DNA from: Deltaproteobacteria bacterium
GTDB lineage: Bacteria > Desulfobacterota > Desulfobaccia > Desulfobaccales > 0-14-0-80-60-11
Length of the DNA stretch: 5,744 nucleotides
Direction of reading: 5' to 3'
Assembly: GCA_021817645.1 (NCBI GenBank)
Contig: JAKAGH010000214.1
Coordinates: forward strand, 1 to 5,744
Below the pieces are notes generated by a model, which was not told the origin of the DNA, ran no database searches, and was given only the letters and a program-made list of their open reading frames with translations. Of this stretch, positions 1 through 5,351 are shown piece after piece. How positions within the stretch are numbered: position 1 is the stretch's first letter; every line of letters begins with the position of its first letter. The position numbers and the translations under genes are program-made.

Positions 1-23
1 CCCAAACCCCCTTCCCCAACCCC
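1..23 (-). other. Potential G-quadruplex motif (C-rich on the plus strand)
   Basis: Four C-runs of 3, 5, 4 and 4 bases at 1-3, 7-11, 14-17 and 20-23 are separated by linkers of 3, 2 and 2 bases. The minus strand therefore fits the canonical G-quadruplex pattern of four G-runs with very short loops. It lies about 80 bases upstream of hypE and is followed by a T-rich stretch (28-40). Whether it folds, or is part of the end of an upstream gene, cannot be told because the window begins here. Confidence 0.4.
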
Positions 24-105
24 ATAGTTTTTTCTTTTTTAATAAAGCCAGTTAGGGCAACATAATTAGGCTCATCTTTTTTACAGAAAACGGAAAACTA
101 AAAAA

Positions 106-1104
106 ATGGATCTGGTACTTTTAAGCCACGGCGCGGGCGGCCTGGAAATGACGGCCCTGATCAATAAGGTCTTCCTCTCCAGGTACGGCAATGCCGCGTT
201 CCAGGGCGACGACAGCGCCACCCTGCAGGTGGGCTCCCAAAACCTGGCCCTGACCACCGACTCCTACGTGGTCACCCCCATCTTTTTCCCCGGCGGGGAT
301 ATCGGCAGGTTGGCGGTGGCGGGGACGGTCAACGATCTGCTGACCGCGGCAGCCCGGCCCCTGGCCCTGTCCGCGTCCTTCATCATCGAAGAGGGCCTGG
401 AGATCAAAGTTCTGGAGAGTATAGCCCAGTCCATGCGGGAGACCGCGGCTGAGTGCGGCGTGGCCATTGTCACCGGGGACACCAAGGTGGTGCCCCGGGG
501 CTCCGCGGACCAGGTGTTCATCACTACCACCGGTGTAGGGGAAGTGCTGCGGCCCGGAGTCTCCGGAGCTGCGGCCCTCCCCGGCGACAAAATCATCCTC
601 ACCGGCTCCGTGGGCGATCACGGGGCCACGGTGATGCTGGCCCGGGAAAATCTCCTGGAAGGGACTTCCCTCAGCAGCGATGTGGCTCCGCTGACTGAAA
701 TCGTGTTTAAGTTGCTGGAGGGGGGCTTGGAAATCCACACCATGCGCGACCCCACCCGGGGGGGCATCGCCGCGTCTTTGAACGAAATCGCCCGGCAGTC
801 CCAGGTTTGCCTGGAAATCGAAGAAACCGCGGTCAAGGTCAAACCCGGGGTGGCTGCGGCCTGCGAGGCCCTGGGCCTGGACGTCTTTAAGGTGGCCAAC
901 GAAGGCAAGATGTTGATTTTCGTGGCTCCCGAGGACGCGGAGAGAGCCCTGGCCACGGTCCGGGCCAGCCGCTACGGCGCCGACGCGGAGATTATCGGAT
1001 TAGTGCAAGCCGGCCCCCCGGGCCGGGTGCAAGTGCGCACCAGCATCGGCACCGCCCGCATCCTGGACCCGCCGTCGGGAGAATTGCTGCCGCGGATTTG
1101 CTGA
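106..1104 (+). CDS. hypE: Hydrogenase expression/formation protein HypE (carbamoyl dehydratase)
   Basis: HypE is the cytoplasmic [NiFe]-hydrogenase maturation factor. It takes a carbamoyl group from HypF onto its C-terminal cysteine and dehydrates it with ATP to a thiocyanate, which supplies the CN ligands of the active-site iron through HypC-HypD. The 332-residue protein has the usual family length. It starts with the typical LSHGAGG segment and ends in PRIC, so the carrier cysteine is C332. The N-terminal AIRS-type ATP-binding half shows DDSA (35-38), TDSYVV (51-56), FFPGGDIG (60-67), VNDL (75-78) and GDTKVV (124-129). The C-terminal half shows GDHG (170-173), MRDPTRGG (213-220) and VANEGK (263-268). 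ATG 106 is the first possible start after an in-frame TAG at 67-69. The ribosome site is poor: only GGA at 92-94 in an A-rich leader. It converges on the cyclase gene and faces away from the hydrogenase cluster. Other hyp genes may lie to the left, outside the window. Confidence 0.96.
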   Translation: MDLVLLSHGAGGLEMTALINKVFLSRYGNAAFQGDDSATLQVGSQNLALTTDSYVVTPIFFPGGDIGRLAVAGTVNDLLTAAARPLALSASFIIEEGLEIKVLESIAQSMRETAAECGVAIVTGDTKVVPRGSADQVFITTTGVGEVLRPGVSGAAALPGDKIILTGSVGDHGATVMLARENLLEGTSLSSDVAPLTEIVFKLLEGGLEIHTMRDPTRGGIAASLNEIARQSQVCLEIEETAVKVKPGVAAACEALGLDVFKVANEGKMLIFVAPEDAERALATVRASRYGADAEIIGLVQAGPPGRVQVRTSIGTARILDPPSGELLPRIC

Positions 1105-1122
1105 AGAAATTGAGTGAGAGAG

Positions 1123-1141
1123 CGGGGGCCACAGGCCCCTG
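1123..1141. terminator. GC hairpin between convergent genes, possible bidirectional terminator
   Basis: An 8-bp stem (1123-1130 with 1134-1141, one G-T pair) closes a 3-base ACA loop between the hypE stop and the cyclase stop. Position suggests transcript termination in both directions. Neither side has a clean T-run: TTTCTT lies about 12 bases after the stem on the plus strand, and the minus side has only mixed C and T. It is therefore a weak or factor-assisted candidate. Confidence 0.45.
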
Positions 1142-1162
1142 AGGAACCTGACTTTCTTCGGG

Positions 1163-2788
1163 CTAAGTCTCGAAGCCCTCAAAAACATATAAAGAAGCGT
1201 GCTCGGGAATGCCCTTGAGATGGGTCTGGAATGCTTTCTGGACCAGCGCTTCGCTCTCCACTTCCCGGTAAACCGCCTCAGAAATCAGCACCTCGCCTCC
1301 CCGGGCCTGGGCCTGAATCCGGTGGGTGAGACTCACCGCCGAGCCGACGATGCCATACTTGGCCAGGATTTCCGAGCCCACGTTGCCCACCACTACCTCG
1401 CCGACATGCACCCCGACGCCGATTTGGAGGTGAGGAATGGATGGGTCCTGGTTGGGCAAGCTAAATTTCTCCATGGCTTTCTGCATCTTCCAGGCGCAGT
1501 CCAGGGCTCGCCGCACCACCGGGGGCAAAAGGCCGTTCAGCGGGTCAAAAAAGGCCAGAACCGCGTCTCCCGGAAAATCCACAATAATGCCCCGGTGTTG
1601 CTGGATGAGGTTCATCATCAGGGAAAAGAACCGATTCAGCAGGTGGATAGTGGCCTCAGGACTCAGGGGCTCCGTCAAGGCGGTAAAATCCCGGATATCC
1701 GCAAAGAGAATGACTACTTTCCGCTTTTCTCCCCGCACCCGGACGCCATCGGGCTGGCTGAGCAACTCCCGGGCAAGCTCCCGGTCCACGTAGCCCCCGA
1801 AGGTTTTTCTAATGGAATCCTGCTCCTTCAGTCTTGACACCAGATAATTAAAGGCCTTGGTCAACTTGCCGATTTCCCCTTTGGGTTCCGGCAGAGGGTT
1901 GCCGTAATCTCCTTGGGCCACCTGCGCCGCTTTCTGGGATAGATTGCGGATACCCGACACCAGGGGCGCCACTCCAGCATGGAGGATCACCAGAATCAAC
2001 CCCAGACACAGGAGCGCGGCAGCCAGATAATAGGTGCGAAAATAGTTGATGGGCGCCAGGATCTGGCTTCCCCGGCCCTGGACCACGATGGCCCAGGGAG
2101 CGGCCTGCAGCCGGTAAAACGCGAGGAGCTTGTCTGGAAAATAGCCTTTACCAGCCAGGGTGCCATAGGGCTTTTTCTTCAACGCCTCCTGCATGGCATG
2201 CTCTAAGGGGTCCTGGGTTTCCCCCAAATATTTCCGGATTGGCTTGGCAGAGTTACTGCGAGACAGGAACAGGCCGGTTTCGGTAACCAGGCAGGCCCGG
2301 TTGTTTTGCATCCAGGCCGTGGTGAGCACTCCTTGCACCAGGTAATTAAAATCCAGCCACACTTCCAGAGTCCCCAAAGGATGGCCGGCCGCATTCAGAA
2401 GTTGGGACCTGAGGCCCACCTCTTTTCTGTCTTCCGGATAGAAATACTGGGGCGGCGAAACAGCAGCCACCTTCCGGGACCCTCTCTGGAGCCAGGTCAA
2501 TTTGGTCCGACTGACCACCTCCAGTAATCCGAGCTGTTCCTGGAGATATTGCTGGGTCCCTGAACTCCCAGTCTTGGCAAAGGATTTCATCAAGTTAATG
2601 GGCGCATCCAGCTCCCGGTCAAGATCTTCGGCCGCCTGTTCCAAGTGGAAAATCGCGGCATCTTGCCACGCCGTCAGAAAGTGGCCCCGGATAAAGAAAT
2701 AGCCCAACAGGCCGATCCCTGCCAGAAAGAATGCCACCTGCAGCAACAGGAACAAAGCCAGTTGCCGTTGTGAGCTTTTAACGAACAT
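1163..2788 (-). CDS. Membrane Cache-HAMP-class III nucleotide cyclase (adenylate/guanylate cyclase family), non-canonical substrate residues
   Basis: A 541-residue inner-membrane sensor protein. Residues about 11-34 form a first membrane helix. Residues 35-252 are an extracytoplasmic sensor region that looks like a double Cache domain (TETGLFLSRS near 168-178, PDKLLAFYRLQAAPWAIVVQG at 218-238). A second helix lies at about 254-275, a HAMP linker at about 275-326, a short FGGYVDRELARELL connector at 330-343, and the catalytic domain from about 354. Both metal-binding aspartates are present: D364 in FADIRDF and D408 in FPGDAV. R490, the transition-state arginine, is kept. By alignment to mammalian adenylyl cyclase, the substrate lysine position is D404, the Asp/Thr position is G479 and the transition-state Asn is S486. 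The family makes cAMP or cGMP as homodimers. Here the product is uncertain and weak or lost activity is possible. The start ATG has no clear ribosome site but follows a good promoter by a short leader. The gene is monocistronic as far as seen. Confidence 0.9.
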   Translation of the reverse strand: MFVKSSQRQLALFLLLQVAFFLAGIGLLGYFFIRGHFLTAWQDAAIFHLEQAAEDLDRELDAPINLMKSFAKTGSSGTQQYLQEQLGLLEVVSRTKLTWLQRGSRKVAAVSPPQYFYPEDRKEVGLRSQLLNAAGHPLGTLEVWLDFNYLVQGVLTTAWMQNNRACLVTETGLFLSRSNSAKPIRKYLGETQDPLEHAMQEALKKKPYGTLAGKGYFPDKLLAFYRLQAAPWAIVVQGRGSQILAPINYFRTYYLAAALLCLGLILVILHAGVAPLVSGIRNLSQKAAQVAQGDYGNPLPEPKGEIGKLTKAFNYLVSRLKEQDSIRKTFGGYVDRELARELLSQPDGVRVRGEKRKVVILFADIRDFTALTEPLSPEATIHLLNRFFSLMMNLIQQHRGIIVDFPGDAVLAFFDPLNGLLPPVVRRALDCAWKMQKAMEKFSLPNQDPSIPHLQIGVGVHVGEVVVGNVGSEILAKYGIVGSAVSLTHRIQAQARGGEVLISEAVYREVESEALVQKAFQTHLKGIPEHASLYVFEGFET

Positions 2789-2830
2789 GGCTGTATTTTC
2801 TGATAAATTATTTTACTAGGCTCTAATAGG

Positions 2831-2859
2831 AATATAGAAATGGCGGGGGGAGTCTTCAA
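2831..2859 (-). promoter_or_regulatory. Sigma70-like promoter of the cyclase gene
   Basis: On the minus strand, TTGAAG (2859-2854) and TATATT (2836-2831) are separated by exactly 17 bases. Predicted transcription starts near 2824, giving a leader of roughly 35 bases before the cyclase ATG at 2788. The spacer holds a C6 run. This promoter suggests the cyclase is transcribed separately from the hydrogenase genes upstream of it. Confidence 0.6.
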
Positions 2860-3025
2860 GTCGGAGAGGTGTTTTTTAATAATTAGATGATTTCCGGTAG
2901 AGTGTTGCACAAATCAGCAAATCGAGGCCAGATAAAATATGGCTGCGGGCTTTATCTTAAACCGCCAGCGGCCTAAAAGTCTGTGGGGTGGGCAGAGGGT
3001 AAGGGCATTAAAGGGGGGGGACAGC

Positions 3026-3052
3026 CGCCTGTAGGTGTTTTTTACGCAGGCG
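3026..3052 (-). terminator. Weak hairpin downstream of the maturation protease gene
   Basis: CGCCTG (3026-3031) and CAGGCG (3047-3052) form a 6-bp stem around a 15-base loop, 24 bases after the protease stop codon. On the minus strand it is followed by a C8 run (opposite G8 at 3013-3020) and then TTTAA, not by a U-tract. It may end the hydrogenase transcript or may be chance. The rest of 2860-3025 shows no gene and only short imperfect repeats, such as AGATAAA (2930-2936) with TTTATCT (2951-2957). Confidence 0.25.
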
Positions 3053-3075
3053 AGGCCGCTAATCTGCTTGTGGGC

Positions 3076-3564
3076 CTATCCTCCGCAGACTTCCCTCTCC
3101 CCCCGCCAGCGGCGCACCTGTTCCCGGATAGCCGCGGTCAGTGCCGGCAGGGACGCGGCCACGGCCGGGGTCAGGTCCAGGCCGTAATCGATTTTTTCCG
3201 GCTCCACCCCGAAAATGACGATTTCCGGTTTGGTCCGGCGCTTAAGAAAGTCCAGGGCCGCCAGGAAATTGAGTTCATGAAGAGATGCCTGGACGCCGCC
3301 TTGAGCCACGTCTTCTGCCCCGAAGGCATAAACAGTCCCCGGCCGGCGCCCGGCGTGCATGGCGTCGATGGCCAGGACCTTGTCGGCCCATTCCAGAAGG
3401 TGGAGGGCCTGCAGCACCGCAGTGCCCACCTCGACCACCACTGCGCCGGCAGGCGGGTTCTTCTGCAGCTCCTGAATAGCGTGCACGCCCACGCCGTCAT
3501 CCATGAGGAGCAGATTTCCCAACCCGGCGATGAGGATGCGGGGTTTCCTGGATTTACAAGGCAT
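3076..3564 (-). CDS. hyaD: HyaD/HybD-family hydrogenase maturation endopeptidase
   Basis: This cytoplasmic protease removes the C-terminal extension of the [NiFe]-hydrogenase large subunit after nickel has been inserted, which lets the enzyme fold closed and be exported. The 162-residue protein has the usual family size. It shows the N-terminal ILIAGLGNLLLMDDGVGVH block (10-28), VGTAVLQALHLL (46-57), AIDAMHAG (65-72) and SLHELNF (94-100). The nickel-sensing ligands Glu16, Asp62 and His93 of E. coli HybD correspond to D23, D67 and H96 here. Asp in place of Glu at the first site is common in the family. The ATG follows an in-frame TGA two codons upstream, so no longer start exists; the ribosome site is weak. 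It lies 68 bases behind the hydrogenase structural gene, with a strong hairpin in that gap. Its substrate motif (DPCLSCAVH) is encoded by that neighbour. Confidence 0.93.
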   Translation of the reverse strand: MPCKSRKPRILIAGLGNLLLMDDGVGVHAIQELQKNPPAGAVVVEVGTAVLQALHLLEWADKVLAIDAMHAGRRPGTVYAFGAEDVAQGGVQASLHELNFLAALDFLKRRTKPEIVIFGVEPEKIDYGLDLTPAVAASLPALTAAIREQVRRWRGEREVCGG

Positions 3565-3590
3565 TCTTCAAAATCCGTCAAGGTAAAGGG

Positions 3591-3623
3591 CTCGGACCCT
3601 GCAGGAGAGGTGCAGGGTCCGAG
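3591..3623 (-). terminator. Perfect 13-bp intercistronic stem-loop
   Basis: CTCGGACCCTGCA (3591-3603) and TGCAGGGTCCGAG (3611-3623) are perfect inverted copies around a 7-base loop. The hairpin starts 10 bases after the stop of the hydrogenase structural gene and ends 26 bases before the protease start. On the minus strand it is followed by CCCTTTACC, which is not a proper U-tract. It is more likely an attenuator, RNA-processing or 3'-end-protecting element that lowers protease expression relative to the structural gene than a full terminator. Confidence 0.65.
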
Positions 3624-3632
3624 GTTAGGGGG

Positions 3633-4655
3633 TTAAGGAAGGGACTCTTCGTGGTGGTAATTATGTGCCCGGCCATGACCCTGTTCATGGTCATGTTCAT
3701 GATGGTGCCTGTGGTCAGAGCCGTGGGCGTGGACCTCTTCACCGCCATGGTAATGGGCCAGGGTGAAAATCTTTTTTCCTGCATCCGGCCGCATGACGTG
3801 GACCGCACATGACAGGCACGGGTCGAAGGAGTGGATCACCCGCACCACTTCCACCGGCTGGTTGAGATCCTTAACCGGGGTGCCGATGAGGGCCTGCTCG
3901 ATGGGCCCCGGAAAAGTTCCGGGACCCCGGCAGCCTCGCGGCGACAAGCATCTTTCCGGATCGTTTTTCAGGGGACAGGTGCTATGCACCGTGGCCCCAT
4001 AGATGGCCGTGGGCCGGCCGTTGGCGTCCAGGGGCAAGGCTCCCCCCGTCAGCAACTGGACGATGGTGTAGACGGTCCAATCAGGGTTGGCAGGACAACC
4101 GGCAATGTTGATGGTGTTCTTGCCAGTAACCGCCTTGACGCTCTTGATCTTGGTGGGATTGGGACCGGCTGCGGGAATGCCGCCGAACGCGGCGCAGGTG
4201 CCGATGCTCAATATTATCGAGGCATTGGAAGCCAGATCGGTCACCGCCTGCTGGAAGGTGACGTCCACGCCGTTGTAGTTCCAGGCCCAGCAGGTCCGGC
4301 CGCCGAAGGCTGTGGGCACGCCCCCCTCCACCGCCAGGATGTAGCCGCCGGCATTGTAGGCCTGTTCGGCGACATCGGCCGCGCCCTGGCCGGACATGGT
4401 CATAATGTTGGGATGATAAGCCAGATTGATGTTGTTGATCAGGATGTCCGCGGCAGAAGTGGGAGCCGTGGGGGAGATGTAGTTGAGAAAAGACATGGAA
4501 CAGCCGGTGCAACTGGCGCCTTGCAGCCAGAGCACGGTGGGGGCGCTGGGATTGGCCAGGGCTTCTTCCAGGCGCAGCAGCTCAGTGCTACTCAACCCCA
4601 AGGCGGCCGCAGTCAGCCCGCAGTATTTCAGAAAATCACGCCGCGAAATTTGCAT
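3633..4655 (-). CDS. [NiFe]-hydrogenase small subunit fused in frame to the large-subunit C-terminus (chimeric, probably defective)
   Basis: Residues 1-34 are a Tat signal (SRRDFLK, R5-R6, then a hydrophobic stretch). Residues 38-246 are a group 1-type small subunit. The proximal 4Fe4S ligands are C49, C52, C154 and C187, and the distal-cluster set is H224, C227, C236 and C242. After GCRGPGT (241-247) the sequence becomes the end of a large subunit: PGPIEQALIGTPVKD (249-263), then HSFDPCLSCAVH (275-286) with the Ni/Fe ligands C280 and C283. A 54-residue tail follows H286, with 14 His among the last 40 residues. Missing are the small subunit's C-terminal medial-cluster cysteines and most of the large subunit, including its N-terminal CxxC. 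The product should not form a complete Ni-Fe site. The start is supported by GGAGGAGG at 4664-4671, 8 bases upstream. It follows the short ORF by 3 bases and precedes the protease. It could be a real deletion fusion or an assembly collapse. Confidence 0.9.
   Translation of the reverse strand: MQISRRDFLKYCGLTAAALGLSSTELLRLEEALANPSAPTVLWLQGASCTGCSMSFLNYISPTAPTSAADILINNINLAYHPNIMTMSGQGAADVAEQAYNAGGYILAVEGGVPTAFGGRTCWAWNYNGVDVTFQQAVTDLASNASIILSIGTCAAFGGIPAAGPNPTKIKSVKAVTGKNTINIAGCPANPDWTVYTIVQLLTGGALPLDANGRPTAIYGATVHSTCPLKNDPERCLSPRGCRGPGTFPGPIEQALIGTPVKDLNQPVEVVRVIHSFDPCLSCAVHVMRPDAGKKIFTLAHYHGGEEVHAHGSDHRHHHEHDHEQGHGRAHNYHHEESLP
3903..3927. repeat. Inverted repeat at the small/large-subunit junction
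   Basis: Arms 3903-3913 and 3917-3927 are 11 bases each, inverted, with a single mismatch (3906/3924, a G-U pair in the minus-strand RNA) and a 3-base loop at 3914-3916. On the coding strand the arms read GGGTCCCGGAA and TTCCGGGGCCC. The loop and its edge encode T247 and F248, where the protein switches from small-subunit to large-subunit sequence. Confidence 0.7.
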
Positions 4656-4658
4656 CCG

Positions 4659-4853
4659 TTAGACCTCCTCCTTTTTTAACGCTGAGGCCTCCGCTTCCTG
4701 GTTGCCGCGGGGGAAGCTGGCCACCTCCCGGGGCCGGTTCCGCCCTGCACCGATACCAAAAAGTCTGCCCAGACTAACGGTGGAGGCCAGGGCCCAGGGC
4801 AGAACCTGGGGGAGACCACCCAGACCTTGGCGCAGCATCTCCCGACGTTTCAT
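4659..4853 (-). CDS. Short Tat-signal-like ORF preceding the hydrogenase gene
   Basis: The function is not recognised. The 64-residue product starts MKRREMLRQGLGG, a twin-arginine-like segment (R3-R4), followed by a moderately hydrophobic stretch (about 14-37, LPQVLPWALASTVSLGRLFG). A polar, charged end (38-64) follows. Two things support translation. A strong AAAGGAGG lies at 4860-4867, 6 bases before the ATG. The ORF also stops 3 bases before the hydrogenase start, with that gene's own ribosome site inside its last codons, which suggests translational coupling. It could be a small exported or membrane-anchored accessory protein, a leader peptide, or the remains of a longer Tat-exported iron-sulfur protein. 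No cysteines are present, so it binds no cluster itself. Confidence 0.55.
   Translation of the reverse strand: MKRREMLRQGLGGLPQVLPWALASTVSLGRLFGIGAGRNRPREVASFPRGNQEAEASALKKEEV
4664..4671 (-). promoter_or_regulatory. Strong ribosome binding site of the hydrogenase gene
   Basis: GGAGGAGG on the minus strand lies 8 bases upstream of the ATG at 4655. It is embedded in the last codons (KKEEV, stop) of the preceding short ORF. It fixes the start of the Tat signal and implies coupled translation of the two ORFs. Confidence 0.8.
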
Positions 4854-5170
4854 CTAACGCCTCCTTTGGGGAAAATTCGGCAATCCCTGGGACCCGGAGC
4901 AGGGAGGAAGAAAAATAAGCGCCAGGGTGGAGAACGAGATAGGGGTTGCAGGCCCGGATGATGTGCCGGCCTCGGCCCATCGGTCTTTCTTTTGTTTTTC
5001 TAGAAGTCCATTAATCCGGACGATTCTTATGATAAACAAAATAATGTTTAGCAAATATTAGACCAGATGGCAAGATTACAGTGAAGGTATTGATTTTTCA
5101 GGATAAGAAGAGGTAATTAGAGAAAGTCGCAGAAAAATTTATGCGGGATCAGAATAGGATCAATAGCAGT

Positions 5171-5197
5171 TATATTATTGATAACTATAATAATATA
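5171..5197. repeat. Perfect 9-bp inverted repeat with 9-base spacer
   Basis: TATATTATT (5171-5179) and AATAATATA (5189-5197) are perfect inverted copies. A second, overlapping pair, AGTTAT (5168-5173) with ATAACT (5181-5186), shares the area. The repeat covers the -10 box of the candidate hydrogenase promoter. It may be a regulator site, or only a product of the AT-rich composition. Confidence 0.4.
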
Positions 5198-5215
5198 CCA
5201 AAAGCTCTTAGTCAA
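5187..5215 (-). promoter_or_regulatory. Candidate sigma70-like promoter of the hydrogenase cluster
   Basis: On the minus strand, TTGACT (5215-5210) and TATTAT (5192-5187) are 17 bases apart. Transcription would start near 5180 and run toward the short ORF at 4853. The -35 box lies inside a palindrome, and the -10 box lies inside an inverted repeat. AT-rich DNA gives chance matches, so this is only moderately supported. Confidence 0.4.
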
Positions 5216-5232
5216 TTAATTGACAATTGTCA
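5211..5232. promoter_or_regulatory. Overlapping palindromes, probable operator
   Basis: GTCAATTAATTGAC (5211-5224) is a perfect 14-bp palindrome. TGACAATTGTCA (5221-5232) is a perfect 12-bp palindrome overlapping it by four bases. Together they give three TGAC/GTCA half-sites spaced 8-10 bases apart. They overlap the -35 box of the candidate hydrogenase promoter, a typical place for a dimeric regulator. The regulator is not identified. Confidence 0.5.
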
Positions 5233-5351
5233 TTATTTTGGCAAAAAAATTTTCCCAGGTATTTTAATTAAGTTCATTCTTTGATTAATTTATTTGCAGC
5301 AAGGCTAACTTCCTGATCCAGGGTAAAAATCGACCCCAGAATAGCGTCGGT

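Larger units (their letters stand above)
4854..5351. other. 498-base AT-rich intergenic region upstream of the hydrogenase cluster
   Basis: No convincing gene is seen. The part next to the short ORF (4870-4980) is GC-rich like the genes, while about 4985-5330 is strongly AT-rich. ORFs crossing it are short, poorly initiated and not protein-like. It contains an inverted repeat (5171-5197), two overlapping palindromes (5211-5232) and a candidate minus-strand promoter (5187-5215). If that promoter is used, the cluster has a leader of about 325 bases. I saw no sigma54 GG-N10-GC element, tRNA or recognisable riboswitch. Confidence 0.6.

Noticed and set aside
121..738. 205-codon open frame on the minus strand opposite hypE
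   Set aside because: It lies wholly within a well-supported hypE and its product is low-complexity Gly/Gln/His-rich, with no family resemblance.
3013..3020. G8 run as a phase-variation tract
   Set aside because: It lies in an intergenic region after the protease stop and outside the -10/-35 area of the cyclase promoter, so slippage would change no reading frame.
2983..3636. 217-codon plus-strand frame over the protease gene
   Set aside because: It is antisense to the protease and also runs through the perfect hairpin; no domain or ribosome site supports it.
3831..4679. 282-codon open frame on the plus strand opposite the hydrogenase gene
   Set aside because: It is antisense to a gene with clear motifs. 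Its translation is Gly/Arg/Gln-rich without recognisable domains, typical of a shadow frame in GC-rich DNA.
4774..4980. 68-codon minus-strand frame overlapping the short Tat-like ORF
   Set aside because: It has no ribosome site and overlaps an ORF with much better start signals; the sequence is not recognisable.
4854..5054. 66-codon minus-strand frame ending just before the short Tat-like ORF
   Set aside because: It starts with TTG without a ribosome site, changes composition abruptly from AT-rich to GC-rich, and its last codons are simply the ribosome site of the next ORF.
5171..5232. Short repeats read as a CRISPR array or an insertion-sequence end
   Set aside because: There are no regularly spaced identical repeats, no transposase gene and no flanking target duplications; these are local palindromes only.
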